A stretch of DNA of 64,000 nucleotides from Stictocephala bisonia (Eukaryota; Arthropoda; Insecta; Hemiptera; Membracidae), in the NCBI GenBank assembly GCA_035578905.1, contig JAQJVL010000537.1, positions 393,001-457,000 on the forward strand. The letters are read 5' to 3'. Position numbers and translations under genes: made by a program. Positions 1 through 9,749 of the stretch are shown here, piece by piece. Each line of letters opens with the position of its first letter. Position 1 is the first letter of the stretch. The notes below the pieces were generated by a model that saw only the letters and a program-made list of their open reading frames with translations, was not told where the DNA came from and ran no database searches.

Positions 1-250
1 AACCTTTGACGTGGTTAGATCCAGAAGCCCAAGATTATAGATACAGATGTGACGACCGAGGCAGCTTATCCATGAAGGTTAATGGCAAGGAAACGTTTTT
101 CTGAAACCATCCTTGAAACTTAATGTCTCATTTTAGTGATGAATAATAGTACTATATCCTTACATTGATAGAAAATTATGTAAGGATTTAGATCTAAACT
201 TTTATTATTCATTACTAAAATGACACAGTACGTTTGAGGGTGGTTGAAAT
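1..250. mobile_element. Foldback/MITE-like element, partial (cut by window start)
   Basis: The first 165 bases match the left arm of a second element at 24401-24569, including the shared start AACCTTTGACGTGG. Bases 96-163 are the inverted complement of about 177-245, so the core folds into a hairpin. The outer part of the right arm is missing. The same type of arm also lies directly beside the long repeat in copy B (27712-27846), so it may mark the true left edge of that repeat. No coding capacity is visible. Confidence 0.7.
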
Positions 251-303
251 AAGTTTTAATATAGTATGTTTATTTTCATAAAACATCATAAATCCTGCCG
301 TCA

Positions 304-353
304 AAAGTGAAGGATCAAACTGTTAAGCCATCAACAGTTTGATCCTTCACTTT
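304..353. other. Perfect 21-bp hairpin near the start of repeat ABC
   Basis: Bases 304-324 and 333-353 are exact reverse complements around an 8-base loop. The same hairpin is largely kept in copy B near 27853-27900, although the left arm there is shortened. It could be a terminal structure of the mobile unit or an RNA hairpin. Confidence 0.7.
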
Positions 354-657
354 GAAAGGGAGTGTTAATTATGTTTTATTAACATTAACATGTAATATTG
401 ACACATTTTCATTTAATAAGATGTTCTATGAATATCACATTGATTATACTTAGTCCAAAGAGATTTTCTAAGCTAGAGGTGTGGGTATTTTGCAAAAATA
501 CAGTGTGTCTATGGTTTTGACATGAGCCTTTCTCATATCACATTTAAAGTTACAGTTTGCTAATATTTTCCTTTTTAAAAAAAAGCCTTACTATGATACT
601 AATCTTATTTTATGTACGTATTAACATGCCCTCAGGTATACTAAGTATTAAATTGTA

Positions 658-2908
658 CAGGATGGCCCGTAAATAACCAGCCAAACTTCTGGAGGTCATT
701 CCTTGGGTTAAAACAAATCAAACATTACATGTGTACAAATCGTCTATCTCTCTCCATCTGTCTGTATGTGTTTTTTTATTAAAAACTTAATATATCTAAA
801 TTTGTTTAAGATAAAGCCATGAAAATTAGTATGAATGTTGATCTTTATAGTGTTCATGTACTATTTAAATTTCATTATTTTACAATAATCATTTTCAAAA
901 TAGCGACTATATTAAATTTTTAAAGCCAAATATCTTAAAAAGCTTAAATTTTACTAAAACCTTGTAAGTTACAAAAACGTTTAAGAATTTATTTTTACAA
1001 ATAATTGTATAAAAGGTTTTAAGATTGAAAAACTTTTAACTGAGAAATTACAATTTTTATCAAATAAAAATATGCTTGATATTAATAAAATTGGAAACTT
1101 TAGTAAAGTAGCATTTATTTACTAAAAATTAGATTAGTGTTTTATAGATTTTTACTGCTGATTTGGAAATTGAAAATATATACATTCAATGATTATCAGC
1201 TGACTTTAATATGATGGTTCGTTGTTGGAAAACACCTATATTTATTTTTTTGTTTATTGGAGTTCATTACTAAACAAAAACAGTGAAGTTAAGGCGTTCT
1301 TGAGTTTTTGTGGTTGCACTGGTATTTATGATTTTATTTACTTTCTTCACGAATCAAGATGCCTATTTATTCAAATGAAGAATTAGCAGACGCTCATTTT
1401 ATTTATTAATTGGCTGATGGAAATTCACCGAGGCAGTACGACCCTATGAAGAAATATTTCCTCATCGAAGAACTCCTTACCGAGAAACGTTCGTAACTAT
1501 TAATAGGTCCCTGAGGGAGCGTGGAACTTTGCTAGAGTTGAAAAGTTGGGTCGTCCAGTTTCAGTGACAACTGTTAGAGCTCAAGAAAGAATATTAAATG
1601 ACATTAAATAAACCCCTAGTACGAGTGTCAGAAGGTTGTCACAGGTAGAAGGAATGTCAAAAATCTCTCTGCGTGGCGTATTTTGAGAGATCAACAATTG
1701 TATCCATATCATATTCAATGAGTCCAAAGTATTTCTGAAAGAGACTTCCAGCCTAGAATTAATCTGTGTCAAAATGTTTTTTAGGAAAATTGCTTTTATT
1801 CAACTATTTCTGTCAAGTATTTTGTTTACAGATGAGGTAGGATTTTCAAGAGAAGGTATTTTCAATTACCATAACAACCACTTTTGGGCTGATTTCAACC
1901 TTCATACTACATAGGGGACAATGCTACAATGCAGACACCAAGTACATTTTTCTCTTAATGTATGGATGGAGATTATTGGAGTTAAATTGCTAAGACCTGT
2001 ATTTTTGCCGAATAGACTAAACGGAGTATCATATTTAGACTTTTTACAAAATTTGTTACCTGAACTATTAGAAGACATGCCTTTATATGAAAGAGGTTCA
2101 ATGTGATTTATGTAGGCTGGTGCTCCTGCACATTTCAGTGTCGATGTGGCCTGTCAGGTCTCCCTGGACTTTTTTGTATAGAGTTACCTTAAATCTTTGG
2201 TATACCAAACACTGTTGGTAGTATTGAAATGTTGTGGGAAAGAATAGTGGATGACTGTAATACGTTTAGATAGTATCCGGGTGTATTTGAACGAATGAGA
2301 GTTTTATGAGAAATTTACTAGAACGATGCATAGCCATGGATGGTGGGCACTTTGAGCACCTGTTGCAGGATCACCAGTAATTTTTTATTTTGTTCTTTAC
2401 TATTGTTTTTGTGTTGTAATAAAAGTAATTTCTAACCTACTCCTACTGTATTTAGTTTTTAGTAAATAAATATCACTTTACTAAATTTTCCAATTTTATT
2501 AATATCAAGCGTATTTTTATTTGATAAAAATTTTAGCTTATCAGTTAAAAGTTGTTCAATCTTAAAAACTTTTATACAATTATTTGTAGAAATAAATTCT
2601 TACACTTTTTTGTAACTTACAAGTTTTTAGTAAAATTTAAGCTTTTTAAGATATTTGGCTTTAAAAATTAAAAATGGCCGCCATTTTGAAAAGGATTATT
2701 GTAAAATAATGAAATTTAAATAGTACATGAACACTATAAAGATCAACATTCATACTAATTGTCATAGCTTTATCTTAAACAACTTTAGATATATTAAGTT
2801 TTTAGTAAAAAACAGATATAGATGGAGAGAGATAGACGATTTGTACATATGAAATTTTTGGTTTGTTTTAACTCGAGAAGTTTGGCTGGTTATTTACGGG
2901 ACACCCTG
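658..2908 (+). mobile_element. Tc1/mariner-superfamily element with long TIRs and TA duplication
   Basis: The 2251-bp element starts CAGG and ends CCTG and is flanked by TA at 656-657 and 2909-2910, the target duplication of the IS630/Tc1/mariner group. Terminal inverted repeats run about 465 bp (658-1130 and 2445-2908). The interior is a decayed transposase. The site is confirmed by copy B near 28780-28800, where the same flanks are joined without the element. Its transposase is broken, so it is non-autonomous. A poor match to its TIR end also occurs near 55430-55460. Confidence 0.9.
1359..2380 (+). pseudogene. Decayed Tc1/mariner-type transposase
   Basis: From the ATG at 1359 the translation begins MPIYSNEELAD, which recalls the N-terminus of a transposase family common in insects. 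Later pieces in shifting frames give ILRDQQLYPYHIQ, then LNVWMEIIGVKLLRPVFLPN with LLPELLEDMPLY (open frame 1921-2106), then AGAPAHFS (the usual DGAPAHFS motif with its aspartate lost), and finally FEHLLQ before the stop at 2378-2380. Known members are DNA-cutting DDE/D enzymes that excise and insert their own element at TA. At least one frameshift and many stops interrupt it, and one expected catalytic Asp is changed, so no active enzyme can be made. It lies between the two long TIRs. Confidence 0.85.
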
Positions 2909-3465
2909 TATATATTTCTCTAGTATTTTTGTTCCAAGTTAAATGTTATATTGAAGATGGCATCTCCCATGGATGTTATATGATGGTTCAGTAATATATT
3001 GTAAGCACTGTTCATGACCAGTGTCATAAATTTTTACAATTAAAAACTTATGATTTCAAGTTGACCAGGATCGTTAGTAAAATGATTCTTTCAAAACGAT
3101 TGCATCATAATATATTAGTTTATTTGTACAATTATGCTAGTAAAAAGAATTTGTACCTACAAGTCAAATCTACACATACTGGAACCTCATAAAAGTGATC
3201 TGCCGGGCAGCAAAACTTAACCAGTATGCACTGAAACAGCAAAAACATTACATTACGTTAAAACACCAATAGTTGTTTTATTGTTCACCTAAACAAGTAT
3301 ATTGAAGTAACTATATTTTAAATACCTTTATAAAATTGTTGATCGAGAGTTGTGTTGAAGCAGTTTCTTCAACCTGGACGTTTACCTTTTGTCAGACTGT
3401 CTAAACTTCATTGATTTCTAAACAGTTTTAAAAGGTGAACTACTTCATTGTTTACCTATGAAACG

Positions 3466-3503
3466 TCAATACCACTGTACGTGTAGAGGTGGGCGGGTGG
3501 AAC
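3466..3503 (+). repeat. Single unit of the dispersed 36-bp G-rich minisatellite
   Basis: One unit (CAATACCACTGTACGTGT followed by GGTGGGCGGGTGG) sits inside about 300 bp that copy A has and copies B and C lack. This suggests the unit arrived as part of a larger insertion rather than by local slippage. Confidence 0.65.
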
Positions 3504-4329
3504 TATAGTGTAAATGGATGTATAAAAAAGTTGCTATGGTTACTAGTAATATTGTTCAATGTAAATGAAGAAAAATCGGTTTTCATTCAAGGTAAAAACA
3601 GCGCTGTCTTAGAAATGAGTCAAATATTTACCTATTCTATAAGTGTCCTAAAAATGTAAGTTTCCTTCACAGTTAACTTTTCCAAGATTTAACAATTACA
3701 GCTTTATTGAAAGTAGCAATTAAAATAACTACTAATTTAAGCATCATTCTACCTCGGATAGTTACTGTGAGCTAAATAGCTTTGTGTAGAGTTATTTCAT
3801 CAACATAACATCGCCATCCATCGTAAAAGTAATGAGGACACAAAGTAATTAACAGCATTTCTTGACAATAGACTACGGTTTTTATTTAAGAAGAATAAAC
3901 AGTTAATATGTTTATTCTTCTTTTAATAGAAGTTATAAACATTTAATATGTTTATACCTTCATAAATGATTCGTCAATATTTTTTAATACTACAATACTC
4001 ATTTTTTATGTAATGCATATATTATAAAGTGTAGTCAGGGTTGTCTGCTCTTGCCCTTCCTAAAAGTTACAAGGGTACAAACAATTACAAGGGTTCAATA
4101 AGCGGTATGTTTGTCCGCTAGCTTACTGAACATATTTCTGTAGTTTGGGCCTCTTATCAACTTTATCTCAACCCACGATTACAGAGATTACAGGGAAGTC
4201 GACATCATTATATGTACTATCCACTTCAGTGGGCGCATTTAATCTATTTTCCACTTCAGTTGACAGCATTCATTTATGACCAAGACAGCATTGAAAATGT
4301 CAAAGAGAGGAAACTACAACTGTTGTTTA

Positions 4330-5190
4330 ATAAGTTCATATCATCTAGGCAGTCAGTTGGTAATGTTTATTTTCTTTAACAAAACACTTCTACAAACTAA
4401 TAACTGTTATTTAATAACTTCACATCATCTAGGCAGTGAGTCAGTAATGTTTATTTTCGTTAACAAAACACTTCTACAAACTAATAACTGAAACTAATAA
4501 CTGTTATTTAATAACTTCACATCATCTAGGCAGTGAGTCAGTAATGTTTATTTTCGTTAACAAAACAAATCTACAAACTAATAACTGTTATTTAATAACT
4601 TCATATCATCTAGGCAGTGAGTCAGTAATGTTTATTTTCGTTAACAAAACAAAGCTACAAACTAATAACTGTTATTTAATAACTTCATATCATCTAGGCA
4701 GTGAGTCAGTAATGTTTATTTTCGTTAACAAAACACTTCTACAAACTAATAACTGTTATTTAATAACTTCATATCATCTAGGCAGTGAGTCAGTAATGTT
4801 TATTTTCGTTAACAAAACACTTCTACAAACTAATAACTGTTATTTAATAACTTCATATCATCTAGGCAGTGAGTCAGTAATGTTTATTTTCGTTAACAAA
4901 ACACTTCTACAAACTTATAACTGTTATTTAATAACTTCATATCATCTAGGCAGTGAGTCAGTAATGTTTATTTTCGTTAACAAAACACTTCTACAAACTA
5001 ATAACTGTTATTTAATAACTTCATATCATCTAGGCAGTGAGTCAGTAATGTTTATTTTCGTTAACAAAACACTTATACAAACTTATAACTGTTATTTAAT
5101 AACTTCATATCATCTAGGCAGTGAGTCAGTAATGTTTATTTTCGTTAACAAAACAAATATACAAACTAATAACTGTTATTTAACTATTTA
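4330..5190 (+). repeat. 84-bp minisatellite, about 10 units
   Basis: The motif GTCAGTAATGTTTATTTTCG recurs at 84-bp spacing (near 4538, 4622, 4706, 4790, 4874, 4958, 5042, 5126); the earlier 4441-4538 spacing is 97 bp because of a small internal duplication. Since 84 is 28 codons, open frames of 71 and 215 residues result, but they have no start context or conserved function and I treat them as repeat artefacts. Copies B (about 30600-30690) and C (about 41160-41240) have a single unit, so the expansion is specific to copy A. Confidence 0.92.
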
Positions 5191-5408
5191 GATACTTTAT
5201 TAGTTGAAGTTAGGACTAATAATTCATCCCTTCCACTCAACGTTATTTTAAAAAATTGAATTTTTTAATTGTATAATATGCAGACAGTAAGACAAGTCCT
5301 TAAATATATACTAATTCCTATTCAAAAATCAGTAACTTACTGATATCTAACATTATTATATTCGATCAAAATGGCAACAAGAAATACTAATACCGTATAC
5401 AAAATATT

Positions 5409-5457
5409 ATGGACATAAGTAGTATATATTCAGCAGGTTAATACTACTTATGTCCAT
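5409..5457. other. 16-bp stem hairpin
   Basis: ATGGACATAAGTAGTA (5409-5424) is the exact reverse complement of 5442-5457, with a 17-base loop. It lies in otherwise unassigned DNA and may be a small MITE relic. Confidence 0.6.
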
Positions 5458-5600
5458 ACTAAGCTGTATGTTCCTAACACAAGATTACGTCTTTATTCAT
5501 TGGCGTTCCCCAGTTAGTGATTTAGCTATGTGTTTATGGTCTAACCGTGTCGTCATGTACACATTTTTTTAAATGCCGAATTAATATACTAACGCTAAAT

Positions 5601-5795
5601 TGGTCGGTAGCGTAGGTGGTTCAATTCCAGCTTTATAATGCTAAAGGTTGTCAGTTCGATCCCAATCAGAGTCAATACATTTTGAGAAGGATCAGCTGAT
5701 AATCACCGGCTGTTCATTTGTCATTGGGCTATTAATTAATGACACTTTCTAAGGAATAGTCGGCCTTAGTTTGTAACAAACTATAACTATTAATA
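5601..5795 (+). mobile_element. tRNA-derived SINE, 3'-truncated, with tRNA-like head
   Basis: The 5' part (about 5603-5670) resembles a tRNA gene: an A-box-like TAGCGTAGGTGGTT near 5609 and a B-box-like AGTTCGATCCC at 5653-5663, the internal RNA polymerase III promoter layout. The body (GAAGGATCAGCTGATAATCA... through CGGCCTTAGTTTGTAAC) matches the minus-strand SINE at 43081-43290 base for base over long runs. The 3' tail found in that copy is absent here. SINEs are copied by the reverse transcriptase of LINEs. Confidence 0.75.
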
Positions 5796-5820
5796 TTTAC
5801 TAATATTAAATTAGTACCCT

Positions 5821-6425
5821 CAGTACCAATGTACGTGTAGGGGCGGGTGGGTGGATCAGTACCAATGTACTTGTAGAGGCGGGTGGGTCAGTTCCACTGT
5901 GCGTGTGGGGACGGGTGGGTGGATCAGTACCACTGTGCGTGTTGGGGCGGGCAGGTGGGTCAGTACCACTGTACGTGTAAGGGTGGGTTGGTGGATCAGT
6001 ACCAATGTACGTGTTGGGGTGGGTGGGTGGGTCAGTACCAATGTACGTGTAGGGTGGGTGGGTGGGTCAGTACCATTGTACGTGCAGGGGCGGGTGGGTG
6101 GATCAGTACCAATGTACGTGTAGGCACGGGTGGTTAGATCATTACCACTGTACGTGTAGGGGTGGGTGGACGAGTCAATACCAATGTATGTGTAGGGGCG
6201 AGTGGGTGGGTAATTACCACTGTACGTGTTTGGGTGAGTGGGTGGGTCAGTACCACTGTACGTGTCGGGGTGGGTGGGTGGGTCAGTACCACTGTACGTA
6301 TAGGGGCGGGTGGGTGTTTCAGTACCACTGTACGTGTCGGGGCGAGTGGGTGGGTCAGTACCAATGTACATGTAGGGGCGGGTGGGTAGGTCAGTACCAC
6401 TGTACATGTAGGGTTGGGTGTGTAC
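5821..6425 (+). repeat. 36-bp G-rich minisatellite array, about 17 units
   Basis: Units of about 36 bp read AGTACCACTGTACGTGTA plus GGGGCGGGTGGGTGGGTC-like sequence. Several units carry four GGG runs separated by one base. Open frames up to 183 residues on both strands (CGTGT/WVGQYHCT-type repeats) follow from the unit length of 12 codons and are not genes. The same unit is found near 3466, 8330, 18175, 20405, 37329 and 50490. Confidence 0.92.
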
Positions 6426-6659
6426 GTGTACGCAATGTTTAAGGCGGTACAGAACTATGACTTAATGAACTGTCGAGAAATTATAATTTTTACATTGTTC
6501 TCTGGTGGTGGTTTAGAATGGGTATTAATATATCATACCCAGCTCGTGGAGTATTAGTATATCATTCATCCCACAGGCGTGCCACAACCACCGCGACCCC
6601 CACCCACCCCTACAGGCCTCGCAGAAGCAGGTCTCTCACTTCCAACCCGAAACGAGCGC

Positions 6660-7540
6660 TTATCAATGGTCTGATATGATCAGAGAGAAAATTCCATAAG
6701 CGACAACAGAACTAGTACAAGAGTTGCTATAAAAAGTGGTGTTATGAATAGTAGGGAGGCTCCCTGACGTGTATTTCTAGTGCTGACTTCGGAGATGAAC
6801 TTGAATCGCTCGGAAAAGTTTTCAGGAGATCTAGAGTTTAAAATATTAACACAAGAATAAGGATGTGGTATTCACGAAATTGTTTTAGTTTGAGCATACC
6901 TAACTGTTTGAAGAATGGAGTCACGTGATATCGTCCTGTCTTAAATTGAATATAAATCTAATGCAGAGGTTCTGTACTCTTTTAAGCCTGTCCGAGAGCT
7001 TAACAGTCATGTCATTGATCAGCACTTCACAGTAGTTTAAGAGAGGCAGAACCAGAGTTTTTACCAGCATCACTTTAAAAGAAAATAGGAGGCACATCGT
7101 TTAAGACTGTGGATGCCAGCAAACACCCTACTACAAACCAACGTAACATGATCAGTCCAACTCAAAGTTTTGGTCATAGTAAGTCCTAGATCTTTACACT
7201 GTTGGAGTAGTCAAGAGTTTTGTTATTTAGTCTCAGTCTAGGGAAGTCAGTGGAATTTATTTGTTAATTTAGTCTGACATTTCCAATAAGAATAATAGTC
7301 TTGCTTTTATCATGATTCAACATTTGTCGATGTCTCTGAGCCCATTAATTTGTGAAACCACTCAGTCAGACTCAGCAATAGGGAAATGCTGATAAATCTG
7401 TCGGTTTTCAGAGTACAAGTGATATTTAGAGAAGCATATGTCAGATGTAACATCATCAATGTAAAGTGAGAAAAGCAGAGTTATATTGTACCCACTCACT
7501 GCCATTGGGGAGGAGTTACGACCAAATTGATTCCTAGAAA
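6660..7540 (-). pseudogene. Non-LTR retrotransposon reverse transcriptase, degenerate
   Basis: Read on the minus strand in shifting frames, this gives SLYIDDVTSDICFSKYHLYS (where the family has a Y-A-D-D core, here decayed), then QIYQHFP, LRDIDKC, KDLGLTMTKTLSWTDHV, SRVFAGIHSLKR, LNYCEVLINDMT and RLKRVQNLCIRFIFNLRQDD. This order (catalytic palm, fingers-to-thumb KDLG...WTDHV block, then the conserved tail) is that of LINE ORF2 proteins, which copy their RNA at the target site. Several frameshifts and stops are present. It separates the G-rich array at 5821-6425 from the next ABC block. The clade (CR1/Jockey/R1-like) cannot be settled by eye. Confidence 0.8.
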
Positions 7541-7552
7541 AGAGAGAAAATA

Positions 7553-7897
7553 TTATATATACTTACGCTGATTTATTAATTCACCAATAATACGTGTTGG
7601 TACATATACAGCACGTCACACAACACGAATACAGCACAAGTAAACATGACACAACACGAATACAGCACAAGTAAACATGACAAAAGAAGAATACAGCACA
7701 AGTAAACATGACACAATACAAATACAGCACAAGTAAACATCACACAACACGAATACAGCACAAGTAAACATGACACAACACAAATATATTACAATATAAG
7801 CACAAAATGACAAATATTATGGTATATTAATAATTCTATATTCTATATGAAAAGAGAGGTCAATGACTATATACTATACTCAAAATGTTGTTACTAA
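7553..7897 (+). repeat. ABC repeat copy A, start of block 2
   Basis: TATACTTACGCTGATTTATTAAT at the left edge and the AGAGAGGTCAATGACTAT-type sequence near 7852 match copies B (31195-31265) and C (41755-41820). Copy A carries a 31-bp minisatellite between these landmarks that B and C lack. Confidence 0.6.
7605..7795 (+). repeat. 31-bp minisatellite, about 6 units
   Basis: GAATACAGCACAAGTAAACA recurs at 31-bp spacing (for example 7627 and 7658). Frames of 65-66 residues rich in CHVYLCC on the minus strand are by-products of the repeat. Confidence 0.88.
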
Positions 7898-8711
7898 ATA
7901 CCAGCTGGGCCGTAGCGTAGAACAGTTTTGTTGGACGTAATAAGTTCCTTATTAACGATCCGTCAATACCTGTAGGTGTGATAAACCTCCCTCGTAGGAA
8001 GTGGACATTATTGAATCGGTTCCCAAACTGGAGTGGGCAGATGTAACGACTGGAAATACAAATGGGGATTGAAAGTAGATCAGTCATGTGATTGCGGGGA
8101 GTCTATTCAAACAAGCAGTTCCAATACTACTGTGTGGTAATAATAATTATCTACATTTTATATTATTTTCATATTATTTCTTATAACCTCTCCTTTCAGT
8201 CTTGCAACTATGTTCTAAGTACCGTACGATTGTTAACAGTACGGCTAAGTAATACAGTGGGTTATTACGAAGCGTGCGGGGGTTACCCCTAGTCTATAGT
8301 CCGAATAAAATAACTTTGGTACTGGCGGAACGGCCTCACCCACCCGCCTACCCACACACGTACAGTAGTTTTGACCCACCAGTACACGTACAGTGGTATT
8401 GACCCACCCGCCCGCCAATATACTACATTGGTATTGACCCACCCGCCCACCCATACACGTACAGTGGTATTGCAAACCAGGGATCACATAGTTACAGAGT
8501 TTCCCTTCGCTCTTTTACGGAGGGATTGGTCAGCAGTCACAGAATCGGCGAGGCAGGTGTTAGATGGCTCGATGGATTGGACTTAGCTTTGTGATATGAG
8601 ATCAATTTACACGATATAATCAATGAATATATAATAATGACTTTTTGATATTTATCCAAATATACATCGCAGTTTTATAATTAACAGATGGTAACTGACA
8701 ACAAACCATAC

Positions 8712-8714
<3 letters not shown>
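7897..8714. other. Copy-A-specific insertion carrying a minus-oriented G-rich array
   Basis: In copy B the text reads straight from ATTTTGTTGCTAG into TTAACACTGGAACTT (31260-31285); in copy A about 880 bp separates these landmarks. The insertion includes AT-rich and moderately GC-rich DNA, a pyrimidine-rich CTCTCCTTTCAG near 8190 that resembles a splice acceptor, the G-rich array (8330-8470) and a terminal (AT)n. I found no protein family in it. Confidence 0.5.
8330..8470 (-). repeat. 36-bp G-rich minisatellite, about 4 units, reversed
   Basis: The plus strand shows CACGTACAGTGGTATTGACC followed by CACCCGCCC, the complement of the unit at 5821-6425. This is the only clear array in the window in the opposite orientation. 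Confidence 0.85.

Positions 8715-8766
<52 letters not shown>
8715..8766. repeat. (AT)n microsatellite
   Basis: An uninterrupted run of about 26 AT dinucleotides lies at the right edge of the copy-A-specific insertion. No such run separates the same flanks in copy B or C. Confidence 0.97.
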
Positions 8767-8774
<8 letters not shown>

Positions 8775-8775
<1 letters not shown>

Positions 8776-9749
8776 GTTAACACTGGAACTTATATTACTT
8801 GTTACATACTAAGTTTGTAACATATTATGTCTTTGGTAGCTACTATTTATATTGCTTGAAGTCCTCCGTATAATTGTTATGTTATGTTAAGGTTGGAAGG
8901 ACATTTAATTTATTAAAATTTATATTCCTGTATCTATAGATTATTTCTGCTCACTATAACAAACTATACTTTAACACTGTGGCTACGATATAATTTAGAA
9001 TATTTTCAAATAATTACTTGTAATATATGGGCTTGTGTCTTACAAAATATAAAAAACATAAATATTTCGTGTTTTATTTGGAATGTTTCCACATTCCTTT
9101 GGCAATACTAGTTCGTTAAACGAAGTGGAAAATACACATTTTTATAAGCAAGTAGCACTTCGACTTATATTTATTTAATCCTATCCTAAACTAATCTACT
9201 CATAATTTAAAAAAAAAGTACAGAATAAACTTTATATTATTGGTAAAGTTAGTTATTTTACTTGTTACAGTTGACTTACTGCGTGTCCTTCCTTTTGGCA
9301 GCATGTTACAGCAGAAACAAACAAAGCTATAACAAATAATCGAAACATGAAACCTAAGAAGGTTTGGCTCGACATCTTTAGTTGTTCTGTTGAAATAGTG
9401 TTTTATTAAACCATACAAAGATATGGTACATTAATTAAGAACAGTTTGTCCATTGCTATCTTAGATTACAGATAATTAATAGCGTGGATTATATTTCCGA
9501 TAGATAAAGTTTTTAATAAGGTATTTCAGTTGTCATTTAAGAATTAAATAAAAGTAGAACAAAGCAGTATTTGTTTAAAATGTTATATTTCAATCATAAT
9601 TAATGGGATTTTCGGTTCTGTCAAAAGAAGATTTATAATATTGTATAACAATAAAACATATTTAAAATAAAAGTAAGGACACTGCTAATTATGTATAGTC
9701 GGATACAATATGTAACTCACAGGTTGACCGAACATCATAGACGACTATA
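8775..9749 (+). repeat. ABC repeat copy A, block 2
   Basis: It runs from GTTAACACTGGAACTTATAT to the foldback insertion at 9750 and aligns with 31275-32200 (B) and 41830-43340 (C). Shared landmarks include GGCAGCATGTTACA, TGGCTCGACATCTTTAG and TTAAGAACAGTTTG. Bases 9697-9700 (AGTC) are the empty site for the SINE in copy C at 43081-43290. Frames in it (for example 72 residues at 9200-9418, minus) are not kept intact in B or C. Confidence 0.8.

Larger units (their letters stand above)
290..5210 (+). repeat. ABC long dispersed repeat, copy A block 1 (interrupted)
   Basis: This segment aligns with 27852-30800 (copy B) and from about 2911 onward with 40095-41400 (copy C), all in the same orientation. 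Shared landmarks are the hairpin at 304-353 (A and B), CTCCCATGGATGTTATAT-like sequence near 2967 (all three) and GCATTCATTTATGACC near 4267. Copy A is interrupted by a mariner-like element (658-2908), about 300 bp absent from B and C (about 3425-3725), and an 84-bp minisatellite. No open frame is conserved among copies. I cannot assign it to a known superfamily; it may be a non-autonomous element or a local segmental duplication. Confidence 0.75.

Noticed and set aside
4276..5191. Open frames of 71 and 215 residues
   Set aside because: They are 28-codon periodic readings of the 84-bp minisatellite. The single-unit versions in copies B and C are not coding.
5601..5675. Functional tRNA gene
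   Set aside because: Internal promoter boxes are present, but the acceptor ends do not pair and a SINE body follows directly.
5856..6442. Open frames of 75-183 residues with Cys/His-like repeats
   Set aside because: They are readings of the 36-bp minisatellite in several frames on both strands, with no Cys/His spacing of a real zinc finger.
7576..7813. Cys-rich frames of 65-66 residues (minus)
   Set aside because: They come from the 31-bp minisatellite, and frame and composition follow the repeat.
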